Shown here one piece after another: positions 42,738-50,608 of a stretch of 64,000 nucleotides of DNA. Source of the stretch: Siccirubricoccus phaeus (lineage in GTDB: Bacteria; Pseudomonadota; Alphaproteobacteria; Acetobacterales; Acetobacteraceae). Both the position numbers and the translations under genes were made by a program. The stretch covers positions 310,001 to 374,000 of the forward strand of contig NZ_SRXO01000004.1 of the NCBI RefSeq assembly GCF_008360935.1, in the 5' to 3' direction. Position 1 is the stretch's first letter, and every line of letters begins with the position of its first letter. Under the pieces are notes generated by a model that worked only from the letters and a program-made list of their open reading frames with translations, was not told the DNA's origin and made no database searches.

Positions 42738-45490
42738 CCCCGACGCAATTCATCCTGAACGGCCAGCCCGTGCAGTCGGGCGCCGCGCCGGCGACCCGCC
42801 TCGTCACCGTGCTGCGCGATGAATTCGGCCTCAAGGGCACGAAGCAGGGCTGCGCCGAGGGCGATTGCGGCATCTGCACCGTGCTGGTGGATGGCGCGCC
42901 GCTCTGCGCCTGCCTGGTGCCGCTGGGTCGGGTGGCGGGGACCACGATACGCACGGTGGAAGGGCTGGCGCCGGCAGGCGTCGCATCGCCGCTGCAGGAC
43001 TCCTTCCGCCGGCACGACGCCGCGCAATGCGGCTTCTGCACCGCCGGCATGCTCATGGCCGCCAGCGCGCTGCTGGAGTCCACGCCGCAACCCACCGCCG
43101 AGGACGCCCGCGCCGCGCTGTCCGGCGTGCTCTGCCGCTGCACCGGCTACCAGGCCATCATCGAGGCGGTCGTCAACGCCCATGCCCCGCCTTCCGCCGG
43201 CCCGGCCGGGCCGGTCTTCGGCAGCCGGGCGCCGCGGGTGGACAGCGAACGCAAGGTCAGCGGCGGCGAAGGCTACGGCGCCGATGGCATCCCCGCCGAC
43301 GCCCTCTGGGTCCGCCTGATCCGCTCCCCGCATCACCGCGCTCGGCTGGAGCTCGGCGACCTCGCGCCAATCCTGCGGGCGCATCCGGGGCTGGTGCGTA
43401 TCTTCACCGGGCACGACTTCCCCAACAACGCGCATGGCTACACCCCCAGCAGCTACGACCAGCCGGCGCTGGCGACGGCGTGCGTGCGCCATTTCGGCGA
43501 GCCGGTGCTGGCGCTGGTCGGCCCGCGCGAGGTCATCGCCGCGGTCCCCGAAGCCTCGCTGCCCCTCCGCTACATCCCGGAAGCGCCGGTCTTCGGCGTC
43601 GCCGCGGCGCAGGCCCCTGGCGCGCCGCGCGTACAACAGCACCGCGCCGACAATCTGCTGATCCAGAGCGGCGTGACGAGCGGCGACCCCGACGCCGCCT
43701 TCGCCACCTGCCACGCCATCGCCGAGGGCCAGTTCGAGACCCCCTTCGTCGAGCACGCCTATATGGAGCCCGAGGCCGGCTGGGCGCGGCGGGTCGGCGA
43801 CCGGCTGGAGATCCATGTCACCACCCAAGGCCCCTACCATGTGCAGCGGCTGGTCTCGCACCTCCTGGACCTGCCGCCGGAGCGGGTGCGCGTGCTGCCC
43901 ACCGCGGTAGGCGGCGGCTTCGGCGGCAAATTCGACATGTCGGTGCACCCGGTCATCGCCCTGGCGGCCTGGACGCTGAACCGCCCGGTCGCCTGCGTCT
44001 TCGAACGGCGGGAGAGCATGGCCGCCTCCACCAAGCGGCACCCGGCCAGCATCACCGCCCGGCTGGGCGCGGATGCCGAGGGCCGGCTGGTCGCCGCGGC
44101 GGTCACGACGGAGCTCGACACCGGCGCCTATACCAGCGCCGGCCCCACCGTGGCGATCCGGGTGCCCATCCATGCCGCGGGCCCCTACCTTGTGCCGCAG
44201 CAGCGCAACATGGCGCGGGCCTGGTTCACCAATGTCACGCCGGCCGGCGGCTTCCGCGGCTTCGGCATCCCCCAGGTCGCGATCGCACATGAGGCGCTGA
44301 TGGATGACCTCGCCGCCCGCCTCGGGCTGGACCGCTGGGAGATCCGCCGGCGCAACGCGCTGGCCGTCGGCGATGTCACCTGCACCGGCCAGCGCCTCAC
44401 GCATTCAGCCGGGCTCGGCGCCTGCCTGGATGCGCTGAAGCCGCGCTGGGAGGGCTGGCTGGCCGAATGCGCCGCCTGGAATGCGCAACCGGGGCCGCGG
44501 CGGCGCGGCGTGGGCATCGGCTGCATGTGGTATGGCATCGGCGCGACCTCGCAGGCCAACCCCTCCACCATGCGCCTCGGCCTCGGCCCCGATGGCGCGC
44601 TCACCCTCTACAGCGGGGTGGTGGAGCTGGGCCAGGGCGGCAGCACCGCGATGGTGCAGATCGCCGCCGAGGCGCTCGGCCTGCCCATGGCGGCCATCCG
44701 CCTGGTCATGGGCGACACCGACCGCACGCTGGATGCCGGCAAGACTTCGGCCTCCCGCCAGACCTTCATCTCCGGCCGCGCCACGGCCGAGGCCTGCGCC
44801 GCGCTGCGGCGGCAGCTCTGCCGCCTGACCAATGCGGGGCCGGAGGCGGCCATCGCCTTCGACGGCGCCCGGGTGCGGGTGAGCGAGGCGGGGCGGGAGC
44901 AGGTGCTGGAGCTCGCCGCCCTGCCGCCGCTGCCGGGCGGCGAGGTGCTGGTCGCCGAGGGACATTTCGATCCGCCGGCCGGCATGCTGGACGCGAGCGG
45001 CCAGGGCAGCCCCTACGCCACCTATGCCTTCGGCGCGCAATTGGCGCTGGTGGAGGTGGACCGGGAGCTGGGCAGCGTCCAGGTGCTGAAGATGGCCGCC
45101 GCGCATGATGTCGGCCGCGCCGTCAACCCCGCCATGGTGGAGGGGCAGATCCGCGGCGGCATCGCCCAGGGCCTCGGCTTCGCCCTGCTGGAGGAGTACC
45201 GGCCGGGGGAGACCGACAATCTGCACGACTACCTGCTGCCCACCGCCCTGGACGTGCCGGAGATCGAGTGCCTGCTGATCGAGGATCCGGAGCCGCTCGG
45301 CCCCTTCGGCGCCAAGGGGGTGGGCGAGCCGGCCCTGGTGCCGACCGCCGCCGCCATCCTCGGCGCCATCCGCCACGCCTCTGGCTTCCGGGCGGATCGG
45401 GTGCCGGTGCTGCCGCACCGGCTGCGGTCGGGCCTGGAGCGTGCCGCGCATGTGGCCCGGAACGCGCAGGAGGGAGGTTCAGGAAAATAG
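42734..45490 (+). CDS. molybdenum hydroxylase, fused 2Fe-2S and Mo-binding subunit
   Basis: This 918-residue fusion carries residues 1-165 with two 2Fe-2S clusters (GCAEGDCGIC for the plant-type cluster; CGFCTAG and CRCTGY for the second) joined to a full molybdopterin-cytosine-dinucleotide domain. In most xanthine-dehydrogenase-family enzymes with a separate FAD subunit these are two proteins; Desulfovibrio aldehyde oxidoreductase shows the same fusion but lacks a FAD subunit. Mo-domain marks are VGGGFGGKFD, a GGFRGFGIPQ loop, ELGQGG and the catalytic Glu in GAKGVGEPA near residue 864. Such enzymes hydroxylate aldehydes or the carbon next to a ring nitrogen. The operon context suggests an N-heterocyclic or related substrate. 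No MCD-loading chaperone gene is adjacent. Confidence 0.9.
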   Translation: MTPTQFILNGQPVQSGAAPATRLVTVLRDEFGLKGTKQGCAEGDCGICTVLVDGAPLCACLVPLGRVAGTTIRTVEGLAPAGVASPLQDSFRRHDAAQCGFCTAGMLMAASALLESTPQPTAEDARAALSGVLCRCTGYQAIIEAVVNAHAPPSAGPAGPVFGSRAPRVDSERKVSGGEGYGADGIPADALWVRLIRSPHHRARLELGDLAPILRAHPGLVRIFTGHDFPNNAHGYTPSSYDQPALATACVRHFGEPVLALVGPREVIAAVPEASLPLRYIPEAPVFGVAAAQAPGAPRVQQHRADNLLIQSGVTSGDPDAAFATCHAIAEGQFETPFVEHAYMEPEAGWARRVGDRLEIHVTTQGPYHVQRLVSHLLDLPPERVRVLPTAVGGGFGGKFDMSVHPVIALAAWTLNRPVACVFERRESMAASTKRHPASITARLGADAEGRLVAAAVTTELDTGAYTSAGPTVAIRVPIHAAGPYLVPQQRNMARAWFTNVTPAGGFRGFGIPQVAIAHEALMDDLAARLGLDRWEIRRRNALAVGDVTCTGQRLTHSAGLGACLDALKPRWEGWLAECAAWNAQPGPRRRGVGIGCMWYGIGATSQANPSTMRLGLGPDGALTLYSGVVELGQGGSTAMVQIAAEALGLPMAAIRLVMGDTDRTLDAGKTSASRQTFISGRATAEACAALRRQLCRLTNAGPEAAIAFDGARVRVSEAGREQVLELAALPPLPGGEVLVAEGHFDPPAGMLDASGQGSPYATYAFGAQLALVEVDRELGSVQVLKMAAAHDVGRAVNPAMVEGQIRGGIAQGLGFALLEEYRPGETDNLHDYLLPTALDVPEIECLLIEDPEPLGPFGAKGVGEPALVPTAAAILGAIRHASGFRADRVPVLPHRLRSGLERAAHVARNAQEGGSGK

Positions 45491-45598
45491 GGGCTCGGAC
45501 GGAACGCCGACGAGAATGGGCGCCGCCATCCTTGCCCTCTACGCGCGGGCGATCTCCGAACGCTCCCGGTCACGAGCCCGGTGCATACGGCGTGCCCT

Positions 45599-46714
45599 TC
45601 ATCGCTGCCGGCGCGGATCGCGCGGCAGCCGGGCCAGCACGGCGGCAAGCGCCGATTGCGACCGCACCCCGATCTTGTCGAATGCCGCGCGCAGATGCGA
45701 CCGGCCGGTGGAATGGGCGACGCCTGCCTCCCCGGCGGCGGCCCGGAGGGGGAGGCCGCGCGCAATGGCCGCGGCGATCCTGGCCTCGGCCGGCGTCAGG
45801 TCGAACACCTCGCGCAGCGCGGCGGGATCCGGCCCGGTTTCGGGATCGGTCAGCATAAGGAGAACGGCCGGCCGGGGCAGGCCGATCTCGTCCACCGGCA
45901 GCGCCGGCGCGGGGGCGAGGACCGCAAGGCAGGGCAGGCCCTCGCCCGCCGGGCAGCGCAGCGCGATGCGGCCGCGCGGGCCGTCGCCCAAGGGTGCGCC
46001 GGCGACCAGCCGCAGGGCCTCGCGGAGCCTGGCCTGGTCCGCCGGATGGCACGCCAGCAGCCGGCGGTCGCGCAGGGTGAGGCGGTCGCCCCGGCGGAGC
46101 ATCGCCTCCGCCGCGGCATTGGCGAGCAGCAGCCGGCCCTCGGCATCGGTCAGCATGGTCGGCCCTTCGGCGGTGCCGAGCAGCGCTGTCCAGCTCTGCG
46201 TCGCCGCGCGGGAGAAATGGCAGGCGAGGTCGAGGGCACGCAGGAGGGGCCCGGTGGCCGCGGCGATGGCGGCGATCCGCCGGTCGACGTCCTCCGCGCC
46301 GCGCTTCTCGAAGGAGAAGGCGTAGCCTCCGCTGATGGCGTCGGTCCAGGCGCCGTAGACGAGGGCGACCTGCTCCTCGATCCGTTGCGGCAGCAAGATG
46401 TCGGCGTGGAATTCCGTGCCGCGCAGCCTCTCGCCAACGACGCGCATCGTAGGGATGATCTCGCCCGGGCGGCGGTGCCCGAGCAGGGCCGACAACGGAT
46501 TGACCTGGTAACGCTCGAGGTAAAGCCGCGTGAGCCCGGGATCGAGCCCGGCGACATGCATGAGGCTGTCTTCCGGCACCGGCGCCATGCGGTGCAGCAG
46601 CATGCCGCTCGCGCCCATATGCCTGGCGACCCTGGCCAGGGCGGCGGGCCAGAGCGCGGCGTCAAGGGCCGCGGCGTGCAGCAGCTCCAGATCCGGTGGT
46701 GGGAGGTTGGGCAA
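45599..46714 (-). CDS. LuxR-type helix-turn-helix regulator
   Basis: This is a regulator of about 371 residues with a probable TTG start at 46714, seven bases after GGAGG; longer frames overlap the MFS gene. The C-terminal DNA-binding domain is FDLTPAEARIAAAIARGLPL followed by AHSTGRSHLRAAFDKIGVRSQSALA, a recognisable GerE-type helix-turn-helix. The middle part (MLTDAEGRLLLANAAAEAMLRRGD and downstream) has PAS-like character, so an unknown signal is probably sensed there. The usual LuxR acyl-homoserine-lactone residues are not evident. It lies convergent to the Mo-hydroxylase genes and downstream of an MFS gene on the same strand, which it may regulate. Confidence 0.8.
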   Translation of the reverse strand: MPNLPPPDLELLHAAALDAALWPAALARVARHMGASGMLLHRMAPVPEDSLMHVAGLDPGLTRLYLERYQVNPLSALLGHRRPGEIIPTMRVVGERLRGTEFHADILLPQRIEEQVALVYGAWTDAISGGYAFSFEKRGAEDVDRRIAAIAAATGPLLRALDLACHFSRAATQSWTALLGTAEGPTMLTDAEGRLLLANAAAEAMLRRGDRLTLRDRRLLACHPADQARLREALRLVAGAPLGDGPRGRIALRCPAGEGLPCLAVLAPAPALPVDEIGLPRPAVLLMLTDPETGPDPAALREVFDLTPAEARIAAAIARGLPLRAAAGEAGVAHSTGRSHLRAAFDKIGVRSQSALAAVLARLPRDPRRQR

Positions 46715-46754
46715 TTCTGTCCCTCCGCGCCTTAGCGACCACTCTCCATGCCCT

Positions 46755-48002
46755 TCACATCGCCCGGCGCATGCGGGCCAGGGCCAGCGTTCCGAGGAGG
46801 CCGAGCACGGCCACCACGGCGAGCGGCACCGCATGCCCCGCCATCGCCGCCATGGCGAAGGCAAGCCCCGGCGGCGCGGCCAGCAGCGCCACCCCCCGGC
46901 TGGTGTAGAGCGCCCCCATCACGCCCCCGAGCCGGCCCAGGCCGAAGCTGTCCGCGACATAGGCCGGCAGCAAGGCCACCAGCCCGCCTTGCAGCGCGCC
47001 GAAGCCGAGGGCGAAGACGCGCAGCCCCGCCTCATCCCGGGCCAGCGCCCAGAGAAGCATGCTCGCTGACATGCCGGCGCAGCAAGCAAGGAATACGGCC
47101 CGCCGCCCCAGGGCGTCAGCCAGCGCCGCCAGCACGAAGCGCCCCAGCACGGTGCCGATGCCGATCAGCCCCAGCAGCATCAGCGCCTGACGGTGGCCGA
47201 GGCCGAGATCCTGCGCGGTTCCGACCAGGCTCGCCTGCGGCAGCACGGCCGGCACGCCGAGCAACAGCACGCCGACATAGGCCAGGGCGAAATCCCGGAG
47301 GCGCGGGCGCGGCGAGGCCTGTTGCCGCCCTGCGGCGGACGGCACGGGCGGCGAGGTCAGCAGCAGCGCCCCGCCCACGCCGACCGCCGCGGCGAGGGCG
47401 CCGGAGACCATGAAGGCCGTACGCCAATCGCCCCAATCGGCGAGGAGCGCCGCCATCGGCGGCACGAGGGCCGTACCCAGCCCGACGCCGCTGACGGCGA
47501 TGCCGGAGGCGAGCCCGCGATGCAGGAGGAAGCACCGCTGCACCGCCGTCATGGCCGGCACATAGGCGCAGCCGGTGCCGATGCCGGTCAGCAGCCCGTA
47601 TCCGAGATATACGCCGGAGAGGTCCCTTGCCGCCGCGGCCGTGGCCAGCCCGGCGCCGACCAGCATCATGCCGAGGCCGGCAAGCATGCGCGTATCCAGC
47701 CGGTCCGCGAGCGGGCCGCTCACGGCGCTGACGAGGAAGCAGCTCCCGCCGCTCAGCGCATAGATCAGCGTCACGGAGGCCGGGTCGGCCGAGAAGGCGT
47801 GCCGGATCTCCTCGGCGAAGGCGGCGTAGGAATAGATGGCGCCGAAGCCCACCATCAGCACCAGAAAGGCCCCCGCCACCACGCCGGGGCCGCCATGCTC
47901 CGGCTCCGGAACAAGGGAGCCGAGGAGGCGCCGGCCGGCGCCGGGGCCGGCAAGGTGCCGAGGGACGGGGCGCGGCGCCTGCGAGGCCGGCGCCGCCGTC
48001 AC
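46755..48002 (-). CDS. MFS transporter (oxalate/monocarboxylate-like)
   Basis: This is a major-facilitator secondary transporter with about 12 helices. Helix 1 is GAFLVLMVGFGAIYSYAAFAEE, and the segment SAVSGPLADRLDTRML is the MFS motif A loop after helix 2. GIGTGCAYVPAMTAVQRCF and the following SGIAVSGVGLGTALVPP resemble OxlT/MCT-like carriers, suggesting a monocarboxylate or dicarboxylate substrate. The start is uncertain: a GTG at 48002 gives about 415 residues, while the open frame continues to 48146 with a low-complexity Pro/Arg-rich stretch that looks non-coding. The next gene on this strand (LuxR-type) begins 40 bases after the stop. Confidence 0.83.
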   Translation of the reverse strand: MTAAPASQAPRPVPRHLAGPGAGRRLLGSLVPEPEHGGPGVVAGAFLVLMVGFGAIYSYAAFAEEIRHAFSADPASVTLIYALSGGSCFLVSAVSGPLADRLDTRMLAGLGMMLVGAGLATAAAARDLSGVYLGYGLLTGIGTGCAYVPAMTAVQRCFLLHRGLASGIAVSGVGLGTALVPPMAALLADWGDWRTAFMVSGALAAAVGVGGALLLTSPPVPSAAGRQQASPRPRLRDFALAYVGVLLLGVPAVLPQASLVGTAQDLGLGHRQALMLLGLIGIGTVLGRFVLAALADALGRRAVFLACCAGMSASMLLWALARDEAGLRVFALGFGALQGGLVALLPAYVADSFGLGRLGGVMGALYTSRGVALLAAPPGLAFAMAAMAGHAVPLAVVAVLGLLGTLALARMRRAM

Positions 48003-48132
48003 GCCCTTGGCGCCGCCGCCCGGATGGTGCGGGTGGGACGGTCCGGCACCGTATTCCGGCCGGCCCGTCCGCCCGCCATCCGGCCGCCGCGCGCGGCGGC
48101 CCGGCGCAGGGCCTCGCGGGCGCGGCGGCGCG

Positions 48133-48891
48133 TCATCTCGCGGCATGGGGGAGGGGCGGCATCAGCCGCGCCGCGAACCAGTCCGCGAGGGCCTCGGCGG
48201 CGCGCAAGGTCGCGGCGGGATCGGCCGCCGCGGGAATGCGTCCCGGGCCGGCGGGGTCGGGCAGCAGCAGGCCGGCGCCGGGCCAGGTCACGCCCTGCGC
48301 ATCCCAGCCATGGGCGGCGCCGGGCAGCAGAAGCAGCGTGACGCGGGGCTGGCCGGCGATCCCGTCGCAGGCCTCGGCCTCTGCGGCGGCCTGGATCAGC
48401 AGCGCGTCGCCCTGCCCGGGCGGGGCGAGGGAGAGGCAGCGCGGATAGAGCGCGGCAACGGGCTGCCCCTCCGTGGCGAGCAGCGCCGCGCGGCCGCCCA
48501 GGCCGAAGCCGGCGAGCCCGATGCGCGCCTCGGCGAAGCCGGACTGCCGGGCCCAGCGCAGCGATGCGGCGGCGGCCTCGGCCGACGCTGCGGGGTCGGG
48601 CGATGGCGGTGCGGTCTCCTCGCCGTCCCCGACGCCGAGGACCAGGGTGGCAATGCCGCGGGCGAGCAGGCTGTCCGCATAGGGGTCGGCACGGCCATCT
48701 TCGCCAAGGGCGTCGGGCAGAAGGATCACCAGCGAGGCTTCCAGACGCCTCTCCGGCCGGACCAGGCGGGCCAGGCCGGCAGGAGGCGGCAGAAGGACCA
48801 CCTCTGCCGGGCGCTCGGCCGCAGGCTCGGACCGGGCCGGCGACGGGGCCAGAAGCAGGGCAAGCAGGGCGAGGGTTGAAGCGCGCGGCAT
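48133..48891 (-). CDS. exported alpha/beta-hydrolase-like protein without the nucleophile
   Basis: This 252-residue protein resembles dienelactone hydrolase or acyl-peptidase folds. ATG at 48891 follows AGGAG and opens a Sec signal (RASTLALLALLLAPSPARS), so it acts in the periplasm. The nucleophile elbow, normally G-x-S/C-x-G, reads IGLAGFGLGGRAAL, with Gly (codon GGC) where Ser or Cys should be. The C-terminal GAAHGWD has the expected His. It is thus probably inactive as a hydrolase or has taken another role; a one-base AGC-to-GGC change would explain it. The MFS gene downstream (start uncertain) is close behind on the same strand, so they may share a transcript. Confidence 0.7.
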   Translation of the reverse strand: MPRASTLALLALLLAPSPARSEPAAERPAEVVLLPPPAGLARLVRPERRLEASLVILLPDALGEDGRADPYADSLLARGIATLVLGVGDGEETAPPSPDPAASAEAAAASLRWARQSGFAEARIGLAGFGLGGRAALLATEGQPVAALYPRCLSLAPPGQGDALLIQAAAEAEACDGIAGQPRVTLLLLPGAAHGWDAQGVTWPGAGLLLPDPAGPGRIPAAADPAATLRAAEALADWFAARLMPPLPHAAR

Positions 48892-49186
48892 GGCTGACTC
48901 CTGTCGCGGCGCGTCTCGGCGCGCGGCATTGAGCACGTGCGGCATTGGCCAGTCGGCCGAGTTACGCAGGTCGCAGCGCGTGCCGCATCCCCCGATCGGG
49001 GGAGATGCGTGGCGAAGGACGCAGGCGAGGCGGCGATCGGGCCGGCACGGGCGACCGCGCGGCCACGCCACCTGCAGGCATGGCGGCCCGGCGGGCCTGC
49101 CACGGGTCCGGAAGGGGGAAGCAGGGCGCTTCCCCCGGTCGTGCGGAGGAACAGCGCGGAGTCGCAGCGCCGCCCGGAGCGCTCGC
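48892..49186. other. intergenic region without recognised gene
   Basis: Only the probable promoter of the exported hydrolase-like gene would be expected here. No convincing promoter, hairpin or open frame with family similarity is seen; the palindromic elements start at 49187. Confidence 0.35.
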
Positions 49187-49291
49187 TAGAGCGGGATCGG
49201 TTGAGCTGCGCTCACCCGCCCCGCTCTAGCTCATTGTTCGGTCGCGTGATTCACGGTTTCGGGCGATTCGACCTCAACCGATCACGCTCTA
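49187..49291. repeat. two-hairpin dispersed palindromic element, copy B2
   Basis: Hairpin 49187-49228 has ends TAGAGCGGG and CCCGCTCTA separated by a loop containing ATCGGTTGAGC. A second hairpin is built on GCGTGAT (49244-49250) and ATCACGC (49281-49287). It is the inverted counterpart of 10497-10601, and it abuts copy A3, sharing the TA of CTCTAGAGC at the join. Confidence 0.82.
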
Positions 49292-49394
49292 GAGCGGTTT
49301 CACGCTGACTGTGCAGCGCGAAACCGCTCTAGCTTATGGATTGTAGAGCAGCTTCACGCCTCCGGGCGATGCCGCCCTCCGGCGATCTGCTCTA
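49290..49394. repeat. two-hairpin dispersed palindromic element, copy A3
   Basis: Hairpins are at 49290-49331 (TAGAGCGGTTTC/GAAACCGCTCTA) and 49344-49394 (TAGAGCAG...CTGCTCTA). It is nearly identical to 7606-7710, including the internal CTGACTGTGCAGCG loop and the GCTTATGGAT linker. The following 49395-49525 holds only the leader of the dioxygenase gene. Confidence 0.85.
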
Positions 49395-49525
49395 GCCGGT
49401 TTGTGTCGCGGCTGCGTGAACGGAGCCGCGGCGCATCCTCCCCGGGTGGCGGCTTCGTCAACCCCGGCACGCCAGCAGATGCGAATCGCTCGCAACCCTA
49501 GCCGAGCGGTGCTACCAGCCTGCCC

Positions 49526-50290
49526 ATGGATGGCAGCTTCGACAGGGCCGCCTTTGCCCGCGATGGCTTCGGCATCGTGCGTGGGGCCGTCCCCGGATCG
49601 CTCCTGGGCATGTTGCGGAATGCCGTGCAGCGGGTGCAGGACACCGTGCCCTCATTGCCATCCCATCTGCGGGAGCGCCTGACCTTCGAGCGGGATCTCC
49701 CGGCCGGGCGGCGCGGCGGCATCGCGGCGTCCGAGGTGGGCGATGCGATCTTCATCCTCGGCGACCCCGTTGCCTTCGACGCCGTGTTCTGGGAGGTCCT
49801 GCGCCAGCCGGCGCTCATCTCGGCCGCGCAGGCGGCCATCGGCGTGCCGGAGGTGATGGCCCATTTCATGAACGTCACCATCAAGCATCCCCACTTCGGC
49901 CGCAGCATCGGCTGGCACCGGGACTACCCGAACGGCTACGCCATGCCCGCCGGCCCGTGCTTCGTGCGCGTCATGCTCTGCCTCGACGGGATGTCCGAGG
50001 CCGGAGGTGCGACGACAATCATCCCCGGCTCCCATCGCCTGGACGATGCCGCGGCGGCGGACCACCGCCCGTCCAGGGGCTGGCAGCCGGCGGAAGGCGC
50101 TGCCGTAAAGGTCTGCTGCGAACCCGGGGACATGGTGCTCATCCATCCGAAGGTGCTGCATGGCGGCGGCATGAACACCTCCTCCTCCCCGCGTCGGAAC
50201 ATCGTCATGCAGATCGGGGATGCCGCCATGCCGCTGTGGAGCGTGCCACAGCAGGAAGCGGTCGCAGGCCACAGGCTGGTCGCCAATTGA
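49526..50290 (+). CDS. phytanoyl-CoA dioxygenase (PhyH)-family protein
   Basis: This Fe(II)/2-oxoglutarate-dependent oxygenase has 254 residues. The metal triad is visible: His131 and Asp133 (GWHRDYP) and His212 (HPKVLHGG). The 2-oxoglutarate-binding Arg is in the SPRRNIV segment near 223-224. TTIIPGSHRLDD is the strongly conserved strand of the family. Members hydroxylate fatty acyl-CoA, ectoine, small alkaloids or antibiotics; nothing here fixes the substrate. It stands alone, preceded by two palindromic elements and followed by convergent genes. No strong ribosome site precedes ATG 49526. Confidence 0.85.
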   Translation: MDGSFDRAAFARDGFGIVRGAVPGSLLGMLRNAVQRVQDTVPSLPSHLRERLTFERDLPAGRRGGIAASEVGDAIFILGDPVAFDAVFWEVLRQPALISAAQAAIGVPEVMAHFMNVTIKHPHFGRSIGWHRDYPNGYAMPAGPCFVRVMLCLDGMSEAGGATTIIPGSHRLDDAAAADHRPSRGWQPAEGAAVKVCCEPGDMVLIHPKVLHGGGMNTSSSPRRNIVMQIGDAAMPLWSVPQQEAVAGHRLVAN

Positions 50291-50608
50291 GGCGCGCCGG
50301 AAGTCCGGCTGAGGCGGCCCGACCGGCCTTCGGGGCCAGGATCGGCGCCGGTGCGTCCTGCTGCCCGGGCGCGTGAACGCCGCCGGCCGGGGAGAAACCG
50401 GGACGGGTGGCCGAGGCGTTCGTCGACGAGCCGGACCTCGCCGAACCCGGTTGCGCCCGCGCGGTCCCGGCCATGAACCGGCGACGCTCCCGGCGCGGGC
50501 TCGACCGGTCAGCGAACCGGTCCGTTGGCATGACGCGCAGCCTCGGGCCTATCTGGCGGCGGCGAGGCGGCTGGCGCCGCCGGCGGCGGATGGTCGGGGC
50601 TGGCGGTT
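50291..50608. other. convergent intergenic region without recognised features
   Basis: These 318 GC-rich bases lie between the ends of the PhyH-family gene and the MFS gene. No gene, RNA or strong hairpin is seen. Confidence 0.4.

Noticed and set aside
28169-45490. ectoine/hydroxyectoine degradation cluster, suggested by the M24 proteins
   Set aside because: No EutBC, DoeB-type deacetylase or AsnC-type regulator is present, and the enolase, opine-dehydrogenase and Mo-hydroxylase genes do not belong to that pathway.
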